Assembly (NCBI GenBank): GCA_910587185.1
Contig: CAJULY010000030.1
Location: 1 to 17,732, forward strand
Source: an uncultured Muribaculaceae bacterium
GTDB taxonomy: Bacteria; Bacteroidota; Bacteroidia; Bacteroidales; Muribaculaceae
DNA: 17,732 bases
Direction: 5' to 3'
The notes beneath the pieces were generated by a model. That model was not told the DNA's origin. It was given only the letters and a program-made list of their open reading frames with translations, and did no database searches. How positions within the stretch are numbered: the first letter of the stretch is position 1; each line of letters opens with the position of its first letter. The position numbers and the translations under genes were made by a program. Of this stretch, positions 6,766-14,182 are shown in pieces.

Positions 6766-8319
6766 TTACAGAGGAATATTGCCATGTTTCTTGGCCGGAT
6801 TGGTCACTTTCTTGGTGGCGAGCTGCTGGAGGGCGCGGATCACGCGGAAGCGAGTGTTGCGCGGTTCGATGACATCGTCGATATAGCCATAGCGGGCTGC
6901 ATTGTAGGGGTTGCAGAAAAGTTTGTTGTATTCGGCTTCCTTTTCAGCAAGAACAGCCTGGGGATTGTCAGATGCTTTTGCTTCTTTGGCATAGAGGACC
7001 TCGACAGCGCCGGCGCCGCCCATAACGGCGATTTCGGCAGTAGGCCATGCGTAATTCATATCGCCGCGGAGCTGCTTGCAGCTCATCACGATGTGGCTTC
7101 CGCCGTAGCTCTTGCGCAGGGTGACGGTGACTTTCGGCACTGTAGCCTCTCCGTAGGCATAGAGGAGTTTTGCTCCATGGAGAATGACGCCGTTGTATTC
7201 CTGACCCGTTCCGGGGAGGAATCCGGGGACATCTACGAGAGTTACAAGAGGAATATTGAAGGCGTCGCAGAAACGGACGAAGCGGGCACCCTTGCGCGAT
7301 GCGTTGCTGTCAAGAACGCCGGCAAGGAACTTGGGCTGGTTGGCGACGATGCCGACTGCCTGGCCGTTGAAACGGGCGAAACCGACGATGAGGTTCTTCG
7401 CATAGTTACGCTGTACTTCGAGGAATTCGCCGTTGTCGATTATAGCGCCGATTACTTCATACATGTCATAGGGACGTGTAGCCGAGTCAGGGATTATTTC
7501 GTTGAGAGAATCTTCGAGTCGGTCGATCGGGTCGTTACATTCAACCAACGGGGGTTCTTCAAGGTTGTTCTGAGGTATGTAGCTGAAGAGTTTGCGGATG
7601 ATGCGCAGACAGTCTTCACCGTCTTCTGCGGCGAAATGGGCCACACCGCTCTTCGACGAGTGAACTTCAGCGCCGCCAAGTGCGTCTTGCGTCACATCCT
7701 CGCCGGTAACGGTCTTGACAACCTTGGGACCCGTCAGGAACATATAGGATATGCCTTTGGTCATGATGGTGAAGTCGGTCAGAGCGGGAGAATATACCGC
7801 ACCGCCGGCACAGGGACCGAGGATGGCTGAAATCTGAGGAATTACGCCGGATGCGAGAATGTTGCGCTGGAAAATCTCGGCATAACCCGCAAGAGCGTTG
7901 ATACCTTCCTGAATACGTGCGCCACCCGAGTCGTTAAGACCGATGACAGGTGCGCCCATCTTCATGGCCATATCCATTATCTTGCATATTTTCAATGCCA
8001 TAGTTTCGCTGAGAGAGCCACCGAAAACCGTGAAGTCCTGGGCGAAAACATAAACAAGGCGACCGTCAATCGTACCGTAACCGGTCACAACACCGTCGCC
8101 AAGGAATGATTTCTTTTCCTGCCCGAAATTATGGCAGCGGTGACGTACAAACATGTCTATCTCTTCAAATGATCCTTCATCGAGAAGCTGTGCGATGCGT
8201 TCGCGAGCGGTGTATTTCCCGCGGTCATGCTGTTTCTGGATGGCTTTTTCGCCGCCTCCGAGGCGGGCTTCATTGCGCAGGGCTATAAGCTCCTGTACTT
8301 TTTCAAGCTGATTGCTCAT
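6766..8319 (-). CDS. mmdA: Methylmalonyl-CoA decarboxylase carboxyltransferase (alpha) subunit
   Basis: This acyl-CoA carboxyltransferase moves the carboxyl group of methylmalonyl-CoA onto biotin of MmdC, releasing propionyl-CoA. From the ATG at 8319 it is 517 residues, normal for the family. The frame stays open upstream to 8400, but that start would overlap mce by 46 nt and add a basic, non-conserved extension; MSNQLEKVQELIALRNEARL is the usual N-terminus. Two crotonase-like halves are visible. Oxyanion-hole glycines occur in NDSGGARIQEG (from N129) and GPCAGGAVYSPAL (168-180) in the first half, and near DVPGFLPGTGQEYNG and RKSYGGSH in the second. The C-terminus KKHGNIPL is typical. It is cytoplasmic and lies 35 nt after mce. 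Sequence alone cannot exclude a role as a propionyl-CoA carboxylase beta subunit, but the Na+-pump genes next to it favour decarboxylation. Confidence 0.95.
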   Translation of the reverse strand: MSNQLEKVQELIALRNEARLGGGEKAIQKQHDRGKYTARERIAQLLDEGSFEEIDMFVRHRCHNFGQEKKSFLGDGVVTGYGTIDGRLVYVFAQDFTVFGGSLSETMALKICKIMDMAMKMGAPVIGLNDSGGARIQEGINALAGYAEIFQRNILASGVIPQISAILGPCAGGAVYSPALTDFTIMTKGISYMFLTGPKVVKTVTGEDVTQDALGGAEVHSSKSGVAHFAAEDGEDCLRIIRKLFSYIPQNNLEEPPLVECNDPIDRLEDSLNEIIPDSATRPYDMYEVIGAIIDNGEFLEVQRNYAKNLIVGFARFNGQAVGIVANQPKFLAGVLDSNASRKGARFVRFCDAFNIPLVTLVDVPGFLPGTGQEYNGVILHGAKLLYAYGEATVPKVTVTLRKSYGGSHIVMSCKQLRGDMNYAWPTAEIAVMGGAGAVEVLYAKEAKASDNPQAVLAEKEAEYNKLFCNPYNAARYGYIDDVIEPRNTRFRVIRALQQLATKKVTNPAKKHGNIPL

Positions 8320-8354
8320 TGTGGAAATGGTGAGTTGTATTGGATTTTGATTTG

Positions 8355-8777
8355 TTATTTCTTTTTCGGATCTTCGCAAAGCTCGACGAGAGTTCCGCAA
8401 GTGCTTTTGGGGTGAACGAACGCTATGTCGAGTCCTTCAGCTCCTTTGCGGGGAGCCTTGTCAATGAGGCGGCCGCCTTTTTCCTCGATTTCGGCGAGTG
8501 CGTTTGCAACTCCGTCCTCTACGGCAAAAGCAATGTGCTGGATGCCGCCGCGCCCGCCATTGTTGGCGATGAATTTAGCGATGGCGCTCTCAGGAGCAGT
8601 GGCTTCAAGAAGCTCTATTTTAGTCTGTCCTACTTTGAAAAATGCTGTACGGACCTTCTGGTCGGGCACTTCTTCGATTGCAAAACATTTGAAACCGAGC
8701 ATGTTTTCGTAGAAGGGGATTGCTTCATCAAGTGAGGGCACTGCTATGCCTACGTGTTCAATGTGGGAAATGTCCAT
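8355..8777 (-). CDS. mce: Methylmalonyl-CoA epimerase
   Basis: This enzyme interconverts (2R)- and (2S)-methylmalonyl-CoA. It links B12-dependent methylmalonyl-CoA mutase to the decarboxylase on the route from succinate to propionate. The 140-residue product is a vicinal-oxygen-chelate (glyoxalase fold) protein with two beta-alpha-beta-beta-beta modules. Likely metal ligands are H8 (HIEHVGIAV), E55 (KIELLE), H81 (IQHIAFAV) and E132 (LVELCE). The conserved NNGGRGGIQHIAF stretch (72-84) is intact. It is cytoplasmic and the first gene of the operon, with a promoter box about 50 nt upstream. The full active-site set and the context leave little room for another VOC function. Confidence 0.96.
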   Translation of the reverse strand: MDISHIEHVGIAVPSLDEAIPFYENMLGFKCFAIEEVPDQKVRTAFFKVGQTKIELLEATAPESAIAKFIANNGGRGGIQHIAFAVEDGVANALAEIEEKGGRLIDKAPRKGAEGLDIAFVHPKSTCGTLVELCEDPKKK

Positions 8778-8829
8778 GATATTGAAATGTTTAAATTGAG
8801 TTTATATCTATTTAATAATTAATTATCTG

Positions 8830-8837
8830 CAAATTTA
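8830..8837 (-). promoter_or_regulatory. Probable promoter -7 box of the mce-mmdB operon
   Basis: Read on the - strand this is TAAATTTG, a perfect TAnnTTTG match. It is set in very A+T-rich DNA and gives a leader of about 45 nt before the mce ATG. I see no clear -33 element. Confidence 0.5.
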
Positions 8838-8909
8838 ATAATTATTTCCTTAACAGGCTACTCTTTCCGTGACTAATTGCTGCCGGACCTGAAAATAGCC
8901 TTGAAATTC

Positions 8910-9641
8910 CTAAAGGTATATTTCCATGTCGGAATTACGAGTGAATTTTCTGTTCCGTAGCAGTTTTAGCCCCTCTTTTGCGGAGAGTTTCTGCAGCCTG
9001 ACACTTTTCTTCTTTTTCCGGGAGCGGCTGTCCATGTTTTTCGTCGTTATTTTCAGGTAATATGTCGAGCCATCGGTAATTGCAAGCGGTATTTTCGCGC
9101 TATATGTAGTGCCGTCGCGGGTGATATTTACCGAAACATCCATTGTGCCGCTTCCTTCGGCAATGACTTTTCTCATGGAGCGGGTGTAACGGCCGTTCTT
9201 TTTACCGGAGAGCTTTTTCCCTTCCAGACGGAACCGCTCGGAGCCATCGACTGATATGGGAATGTCCTTTATGCCGGATTCTTCGTCGAAGAACAGATAT
9301 AAAGTGGCCTTCTGCCGGTTGACAGGCGCAATGCTGACTACAGGAGTCCGTGGCGGATTTATTTCAGCCATGGGTGGGGGTGCTTCTTCAGGAGTCGCCT
9401 TCCTGATATTTTTTATCGCGATATAGCCTGTCTTTCCTATATAGTTGAAACGGGCGAATCCGTTTGAAATCATGTCAACGTCAAGTCGGTAGCCAGGCGT
9501 GAGAGAGCCGATAACTTTTCCGTCGGACGAGGGTTTGTCAAAAATCTCGGATTTTGATGCGGTCGTGAAATAAACGTCGGCTTTTAACTGAGACAGCCCC
9601 AGAAGCGAAAGAGCTACAAATAAGAGGATTTTCTTGATCAT
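8910..9641 (-). CDS. Secreted SH3-domain protein of unknown role
   Basis: The 243-residue product starts with a signal peptide (MIKKILLFVALSLLGLSQLKA, cleavage probably after A21), so it is exported, most likely to the periplasm. Residues about 22-80 form a bacterial SH3 domain (SEIFDKPSSDGKVIGSL, then GFARFNYIGKTGYIAIKNI), a fold that often binds peptidoglycan stem peptides. A Pro-rich linker (PEEAPPPMAEINPP) precedes a beta-rich domain (about 108-200) that I do not recognise. The C-terminus is strongly basic (SRSRKKKKSVRLQKL). No catalytic motif is visible, so a binding or scaffold role at the envelope is an inference. It is divergent from dnaK. It lies 132 nt upstream of mce on the same strand but is separated from it by the mce promoter box; no strong terminator follows it. 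Confidence 0.8.
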   Translation of the reverse strand: MIKKILLFVALSLLGLSQLKADVYFTTASKSEIFDKPSSDGKVIGSLTPGYRLDVDMISNGFARFNYIGKTGYIAIKNIRKATPEEAPPPMAEINPPRTPVVSIAPVNRQKATLYLFFDEESGIKDIPISVDGSERFRLEGKKLSGKKNGRYTRSMRKVIAEGSGTMDVSVNITRDGTTYSAKIPLAITDGSTYYLKITTKNMDSRSRKKKKSVRLQKLSAKEGLKLLRNRKFTRNSDMEIYL

Positions 9642-9699
9642 AAGCGGATGTTGAGTTTCTTAACGGACTGATTAGTACAGCGCTCCGTGTTCTATCCTG

Positions 9700-9707
9700 C
9701 AAAAATA
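9700..9707 (-). promoter_or_regulatory. Candidate -7 box of the SH3-domain gene
   Basis: On the - strand this reads TATTTTTG, fitting TAnnTTTG, about 59 nt before the ATG. A CAAA (TTTG on the - strand) at 9733-9736 is 25 nt away, slightly far for a -33 element, so the assignment is tentative. Confidence 0.4.
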
Positions 9708-9745
9708 CGAAAAAAAGCCGAGAATGACGGCTCAAATATCATAAA

Positions 9746-9759
9746 TGACAGTCCTGTCA
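9746..9759. promoter_or_regulatory. Inverted repeat between the divergent SH3 gene and dnaK
   Basis: TGACAG-TC-CTGTCA is a perfect 6-bp inverted repeat with a 2-bp spacer, typical in shape of a dimeric regulator site. Another TGACAG half-site lies at 9853-9858. It sits between the two divergent genes. No regulator is identified and chance occurrence is possible. Confidence 0.3.
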
Positions 9760-9834
9760 GTGATGTGGCAAATATGGCAGTCGATTAAGTCGCTGATTTT
9801 TATCGAAATGGCTAACGGTACAACTTTTTGGCAT

Positions 9835-9842
9835 AAAATTTG
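9835..9842 (+). promoter_or_regulatory. Weak candidate -7 box of dnaK
   Basis: AAAATTTG matches TAnnTTTG at seven of eight positions, about 90 nt before the dnaK ATG. TAATTTAG at 9845-9852 matches equally well. No -33 element is correctly spaced for either. No CIRCE (HrcA) element was found in 9642-9933. Confidence 0.25.
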
Positions 9843-9933
9843 TTTAATTTAGTGACAGACCACGATAACGTGGCCTGATGAAATATATTGACAATAAAAT
9901 TAAAATAATACAACTTAAAAACTTTCTAACATT

Positions 9934-11838
9934 ATGGGAAAAATTATAGGTATCGACCTTGGAACAACAAACTCATGTGTGGCCGTGCTTGAAGGCAATG
10001 ACCCGGTGGTTATCCCCAATAGCGAAGGACGTAATACCACTCCTTCCGTTGTGGCTTTCGTCGATGGTGGCGAACGTAAGGTCGGCGATCCCGCCAAACG
10101 TCAGGCGATCACCAACCCGAAACGTACAATCTATTCCATCAAGCGTTTCATGGGTGAGACGTATGATCAGGTTAAGAATGAAATAGAGCGCGTTCCTTAT
10201 AAAGTGGTTCGCGGCGACAATAACACTCCGCGAGTTGATATCGACGGACGTGAATACACTCCGCAGGAAATTTCGGCGATGATTCTTCAGAAAATGAAGA
10301 AGACTGCCGAGGATTATCTCGGACAGTCAGTGACTGAAGCGGTAATCACCGTTCCTGCCTACTTCAACGATTCTCAGCGTCAGGCAACCAAGGAAGCCGG
10401 CGAGATCGCAGGTCTTACCGTCAAGCGTATCGTTAACGAGCCTACAGCCGCAGCACTCGCATACGGTCTTGACAAGACCGACAAGGACCAGAAGATAGCC
10501 GTGTTTGACCTCGGTGGCGGTACTTTCGATATCTCTATTCTTGAACTTGGCGACGGCGTGTTTGAGGTTAAATCGACCAACGGTGACACTCACCTCGGCG
10601 GTGATGACTTCGACCATGTGATTATCGACTGGCTTGCCGACGAGTTCCAGAAAGAGGAGGGCGTTGACCTCCGTCAGGATCCTATGGCTCTTCAGCGCTT
10701 GAAAGAAGCTGCCGAGAAAGCCAAGATCGAGCTCTCAAGCACAACTTCGACCGAGATCAACCTTCCTTACATCATGCCGGTCAATGGAATTCCCAAGCAT
10801 CTTGTGAAGACTCTTACCCGTGCAAAATTCGAACAGCTTGCCGACAAACTCATCAATGCGACCATCGCTCCCTGTGAGCAGGCACTGAAAGACGCCGGTC
10901 TTACTCCGAAGGATATAAACGAGGTTATTCTCGTCGGTGGTTCGACTCGTATTCCCGCTATCCAGCAGGTTGTAGAGAAATTCTTCGGCAAGGCTCCCTC
11001 TAAGGGCGTTAACCCCGATGAGGTCGTAGCGGTCGGTGCGGCAATCCAGGGCGGTGTGCTTTCCGGTGATGTAAAAGACGTGCTTCTTCTTGACGTTGTG
11101 CCTCTATCGGTAGGTATCGAGACACTCGGTGGCGTGATGACCAAACTTATCGAAGCAAACACCACTATCCCTACCCGTAAGAGCGAAACCTTCTCGACTG
11201 CCGCTGACAATCAGCCTTCTGTAGAAATCCACGTGCTCCAGGGCGAACGCCCCATGGCGAAGGACGACAAGACTCTCGGTAAGTTCCACCTTGACGGAAT
11301 AGCACCCGCTCCCCGTGGAATTCCGCAGATCGAAGTGACTTTTGAAATCGATGCAAACGGTATTCTTAACGTTTCGGCTAAGGATAAGGCAACCGGCAAG
11401 GAACAGAGCATCCGTATCGAGGCTTCAAGCGGTCTGACCGACGCTGAAATCAAGCGAATGAAAGATGAAGCTGCCGCAAATGCAGCTGCCGATGCCAAGG
11501 AAAAAGAACGCATCGACAAACTCAACCAGGCCGACGCTATCATCTTCCAGACTGAAAAGCAGCTCAATGAACTCGGTGACAAGATTCCGGCCGACAAGAA
11601 AGCTCCTATCGAAACAGCTCTTGCTCAGCTTAAGGAAGCTCACAAGGCTCAGAATATTGAAGGAATCGATGCCGCCATCAAGGCAATCGAAACTTCTTTC
11701 GGCGCAGCCCAGCAGGATATCCTTAACGCCCAGGCTCAAGCACAGCAGGGCGGACAGGCAGGTCCTCAGGCAGGTCCCACTCCTAACCCCGGCAACGGCG
11801 ACGGTGTAACCGACGTTGACTTCGAGGAAGTGAAATAA
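9934..11838 (+). CDS. dnaK: Hsp70 chaperone DnaK
   Basis: This cytoplasmic ATP-dependent chaperone binds exposed hydrophobic segments of unfolded proteins, working with DnaJ and GrpE, which are not in this window. The 634-residue length is normal. The nucleotide-binding domain (1-380) carries phosphate-1 loop GIDLGTTNSC (6-15), phosphate-2 loop FDLGGGTFD (191-199) and the adenosine motif VGGSTRIP (334-341). The interdomain linker VLLLDV is at 383-388. The substrate-binding domain follows, then a helical lid and a disordered Q/G/A/P-rich tail ending in DVDFEEVK. It is not adjacent to hrcA, grpE or dnaJ, so it is a stand-alone gene with its own strong terminator. Codon use is strongly biased and G+C-richer than the module downstream, as expected for a highly expressed core gene. 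Confidence 0.99.
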   Translation: MGKIIGIDLGTTNSCVAVLEGNDPVVIPNSEGRNTTPSVVAFVDGGERKVGDPAKRQAITNPKRTIYSIKRFMGETYDQVKNEIERVPYKVVRGDNNTPRVDIDGREYTPQEISAMILQKMKKTAEDYLGQSVTEAVITVPAYFNDSQRQATKEAGEIAGLTVKRIVNEPTAAALAYGLDKTDKDQKIAVFDLGGGTFDISILELGDGVFEVKSTNGDTHLGGDDFDHVIIDWLADEFQKEEGVDLRQDPMALQRLKEAAEKAKIELSSTTSTEINLPYIMPVNGIPKHLVKTLTRAKFEQLADKLINATIAPCEQALKDAGLTPKDINEVILVGGSTRIPAIQQVVEKFFGKAPSKGVNPDEVVAVGAAIQGGVLSGDVKDVLLLDVVPLSVGIETLGGVMTKLIEANTTIPTRKSETFSTAADNQPSVEIHVLQGERPMAKDDKTLGKFHLDGIAPAPRGIPQIEVTFEIDANGILNVSAKDKATGKEQSIRIEASSGLTDAEIKRMKDEAAANAAADAKEKERIDKLNQADAIIFQTEKQLNELGDKIPADKKAPIETALAQLKEAHKAQNIEGIDAAIKAIETSFGAAQQDILNAQAQAQQGGQAGPQAGPTPNPGNGDGVTDVDFEEVK

Positions 11839-11859
11839 GTTCCTAAATCTACGATAGTA

Positions 11860-11899
11860 AGAGAGGGTGTAACTCGTTGAGCTACACCCTCTCTTTTTG
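11860..11899 (+). terminator. Terminator of dnaK
   Basis: AGAGAGGGTGTA (11860-11871) pairs with TACACCCTCTCT (11883-11894). A short inner CTC/GAG stem caps the loop, and a T-run ends near 11899. It starts 21 nt after the dnaK stop codon. It is a clear intrinsic terminator separating dnaK from the restriction module. Confidence 0.9.
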
Positions 11900-11924
11900 T
11901 TACGTCTTGAAAAGCGGTCGAAAT

Positions 11925-11955
11925 AATCATACATCTCATGCATGATTGATATCAA
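11925..11955. repeat. Cluster of adjacent palindromes at the start of the restriction module
   Basis: Two perfect 10-bp palindromes abut: TCATGCATGA (11936-11945) and TTGATATCAA (11946-11955). AATCAT (11925-11930) also forms an inverted repeat with ATGATT (11942-11947). They lie 26-56 nt after the dnaK terminator and about 130 nt before the regulator gene. They could be regulator binding sites or a remnant of an integration junction; neither is proven. No flanking direct repeat was recognised. Confidence 0.4.
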
Positions 11956-12055
11956 ATTATCGGGATATAGGCATTATTAGGTTTCGATATCCATTTTGAT
12001 TTAAGAGGATAAGAAGAAAATTCAGTTCGGATAGAATTATGTGTGGAACTTTCAC

Positions 12056-12063
12056 TAAATTTG
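12056..12063 (+). promoter_or_regulatory. Probable promoter -7 box of the restriction-modification operon
   Basis: TAAATTTG is a perfect TAnnTTTG match. Transcription would start near 12068, giving a leader of only about 20 nt before the regulator gene. A clear -33 element is not visible upstream. Confidence 0.5.
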
Positions 12064-12069
12064 CGAGTA

Positions 12070-12085
12070 GATAACAAATTTTATC
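12070..12085. promoter_or_regulatory. Candidate operator at the regulator's own start
   Basis: GATAA-CAAATT-TTATC is an inverted repeat with 5-bp arms and a 6-bp spacer. It is placed between the predicted transcription start and the ATG at 12089. The position suits autorepression by the XRE protein encoded immediately after. Short A+T-rich repeats are common by chance in such DNA. Confidence 0.3.
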
Positions 12086-12088
12086 GAC

Positions 12089-12298
12089 ATGGAAACTGAT
12101 ATAAACCGATTAAAAGTAGTTTTGGCAGAAAAGAAAAGGACAAATAAATGGTTATGTGAGCAACTAAATGTGAATCCATCAACCGTATCAAAATGGTGTA
12201 CGAATAGTTCTCAGCCAGATTTGCCTACTTTAGTTAAAATTGCCAAGTTATTGGAAGTCAGTGTTGATAATCTATTGAATACTAAAATTGAAATCTGA
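12089..12298 (+). CDS. Small XRE/Cro-family HTH regulator of the restriction module
   Basis: The 69-residue product is essentially one five-helix HTH_3/XRE domain. The helix-turn-helix covers about residues 21-42 (WLCEQLNVNPSTVSKWCTNSSQPDL), followed by TLVKIAKLLEVSVDNLL, the usual dimerisation helices. It is a soluble DNA-binding protein, probably dimeric. Its stop codon overlaps the mod start (TGATG at 12296-12300), so translation is likely coupled and the two genes share one mRNA. Size and position resemble the controller (C) proteins of type II restriction systems, which delay endonuclease expression after entry into a new host. That role here is an inference. No toxin gene is adjacent, so an antitoxin role is unlikely. 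Confidence 0.85.
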   Translation: METDINRLKVVLAEKKRTNKWLCEQLNVNPSTVSKWCTNSSQPDLPTLVKIAKLLEVSVDNLLNTKIEI

Positions 12299-14181
12299 TG
12301 ATTAAAGATATAATTGATAAAAACAATTCAGTAACACCCGGTTCTAACGAGCTTGAAATACTGAGAGAACATTTTCCTGCCTGTTTTAAGGAAGATGGAA
12401 GGTTCGATATTGTCAGATTCCAAGAGTATCTTAAGGACAAAGTAGAAGTAACGGACGAGGGATACGAATTGCGGTTTCTCGGCAAGAATTATGCCCGAAT
12501 GTTGGCTTCTCTTGACACAACAACAGTAATAGTACCAGATGAAGCGCATAACTCTTTACCCGAAAACAAGGGAAGCAAGAATATCTATATAAGTGGCGAT
12601 AATCTTGATGCATTAAAGCATCTTCTGAAATCGTATGCAGGACAAATAAAGTGCATCTATATCGACCCACCTTACAATACCGGTTATGACGGGTTTGTGT
12701 ATAATGACAATTTCAATTTCACTGCGGAAGAGTTGTCCACAAAACTCAGTATTTCATTAGACAAAGCTCAACGCGTTCTTGATCTTACTCGAAGGGGTTC
12801 GGCCTCACATTCGGCATGGCTTATGTTCATGCTGCCTCGTCTGCTTCTTGCTCGCGACCTTCTTAGCAAAGACGGCGTAATTTTCATATCTATTGATGAT
12901 AACGAGCAGAGTAATCTGAAACTTCTTTGCGATGACATTTTCGGTGAAGAGAATCTTATTTGTTCCTTCATATGGAAGAAACGACAGATGGTCGATAGCC
13001 GCACAAAAAACGGAGCATCAAAAGATCATGATTATCTTCTGTGTTATGGCAGAAGAGAAGATTGCTGTATATTGGGCAAAGAGTCAGACAAATCAAAATA
13101 CTCAAATCCGGATAATGATCCAAGAGGTCCATGGATGAGTGACAATATGGTAGGACTTGCGAATGAATCCCAGCGGCCTAATTTACACTACGACCTCACA
13201 AATCCAGTAACAGGCATTACATATTCATGCCCTCCAACAGGTTGGCGATATGAACCTAAAAGAATGAGTGAATTAATTGAACACGATGAAGTTATTTTTC
13301 CAGCAGACCCCACTGGAAGACCTCGTCGCAAAAAATTCATGAAAGACTTGGGAAGTGAATATACCGGCTTATCATCCGTTCTTGAAACTGTATATAGCTC
13401 TCAGGGGACACGCGAATTAAGAGAATTATATGATGGTAAGGAATATTTCGATTTCCCTAAGCCTGTCGACTATATCAAATTGATTTTAACTCAAGGAATA
13501 GCCCCAACAGATAAGGACTCCGTTTATGTCCTTGATTTCTTTGGAGGTTCATCGTCAACTGCTCATGCTGCCATGCAATTGATTTCAGAAGGAAATGACC
13601 TTAATTACATATTAGTTCAGATTCAAGCACCTTTTGAAAAAGAGACGGAGGCATTCAAAGCAGGATTCAAGACAATAGATGAATTGGGATTTGACAGAAT
13701 CAAGCGTGCCGCAAAAAAAATCGCAGCAGAAAACCCTCTCTTTCATGGAGATCTCGGATTCCGACATTTTACGTTGAAGGAGCCTTCTGGAATTGCTCTG
13801 GAAAAAATTATCAAGTTTGATAAGGATGCCGCGTTCGGTGACAATACCCTGATTGAAGAATTTGGCGTTCCTACCATACTTACAACGTGGCTGGAACGGG
13901 ATGGTTATGGTCTGACTTCTGATTACCAGTCTTTAGATCTTGGCGGTTATACGGCATACTATATCGACAAGCATCTCTATCTTATCAACCCGGATTTATC
14001 TGATGACGCAGTAGCTGGACTCCTCGACAAGTATCAAACGGAATCATTATTCAATCCACAGAATGTTGTAATCTATGGTTATTCTTTCGGCTGGAACGAA
14101 CTGCAGAGCCTGAAAGACAGTCTGCAGACCGTACAGGCCGGAGAGAAAAATCTTCGTATCAATTTCGAAATTAGATATTGA
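12298..14181 (+). CDS. mod: Type III restriction-modification DNA methyltransferase (Mod)
   Basis: This S-adenosylmethionine-dependent adenine-N6 methyltransferase protects host DNA at an unknown recognition site and supplies site recognition to the Res partner. The 627-residue product has the beta-class order. Catalytic motif IV is DPPYNTGY (from D123). The variable target-recognition region lies roughly at 220-390. The SAM-binding motif I comes late, as DFFGGSSSTAHA (413-424). That motif departs from the textbook FxGxG, having Ser in place of the last Gly. Related type III enzymes also vary at this position, so activity is plausible. SHSAWLMFMLPRLLLARDLL (170-189) and GVIFISIDDNE (193-203) are further conserved blocks. 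It overlaps the regulator gene by 1 nt and ends 1 nt before res. It is A+T-richer than dnaK and intact throughout. Confidence 0.93.
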   Translation: MIKDIIDKNNSVTPGSNELEILREHFPACFKEDGRFDIVRFQEYLKDKVEVTDEGYELRFLGKNYARMLASLDTTTVIVPDEAHNSLPENKGSKNIYISGDNLDALKHLLKSYAGQIKCIYIDPPYNTGYDGFVYNDNFNFTAEELSTKLSISLDKAQRVLDLTRRGSASHSAWLMFMLPRLLLARDLLSKDGVIFISIDDNEQSNLKLLCDDIFGEENLICSFIWKKRQMVDSRTKNGASKDHDYLLCYGRREDCCILGKESDKSKYSNPDNDPRGPWMSDNMVGLANESQRPNLHYDLTNPVTGITYSCPPTGWRYEPKRMSELIEHDEVIFPADPTGRPRRKKFMKDLGSEYTGLSSVLETVYSSQGTRELRELYDGKEYFDFPKPVDYIKLILTQGIAPTDKDSVYVLDFFGGSSSTAHAAMQLISEGNDLNYILVQIQAPFEKETEAFKAGFKTIDELGFDRIKRAAKKIAAENPLFHGDLGFRHFTLKEPSGIALEKIIKFDKDAAFGDNTLIEEFGVPTILTTWLERDGYGLTSDYQSLDLGGYTAYYIDKHLYLINPDLSDDAVAGLLDKYQTESLFNPQNVVIYGYSFGWNELQSLKDSLQTVQAGEKNLRINFEIRY

Positions 14182-14182
14182 T

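Noticed and set aside
6784..7830. A 348-codon open frame on the + strand opposite mmdA
   Set aside because: It lies fully antisense to a clearly conserved gene, resembles no protein, and is explained by the G+C-biased codon use of mmdA leaving few stops on the other strand.
8320..8400. Upstream in-frame start extending MmdA by 27 residues
   Set aside because: It would overlap mce by 46 nt and add a basic tail not seen in the family; the ATG at 8319 gives the usual N-terminus.
9642..9933. CIRCE/HrcA operator upstream of dnaK
   Set aside because: The TTAGCACTC-N9-GAGTGCTAA pattern is not present on either strand.
12089..12298. XRE protein as the antitoxin of a toxin-antitoxin pair
   Set aside because: No HigB, HipA, RelE-like or other small toxin is adjacent; the coupled gene is a full-length methyltransferase.
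13713..13720. A8 run in mod as a phase-variation tract
   Set aside because: Phase-variable type III mod genes usually carry much longer homopolymers or tetranucleotide repeats; eight A's in an A+T-rich gene is unremarkable.
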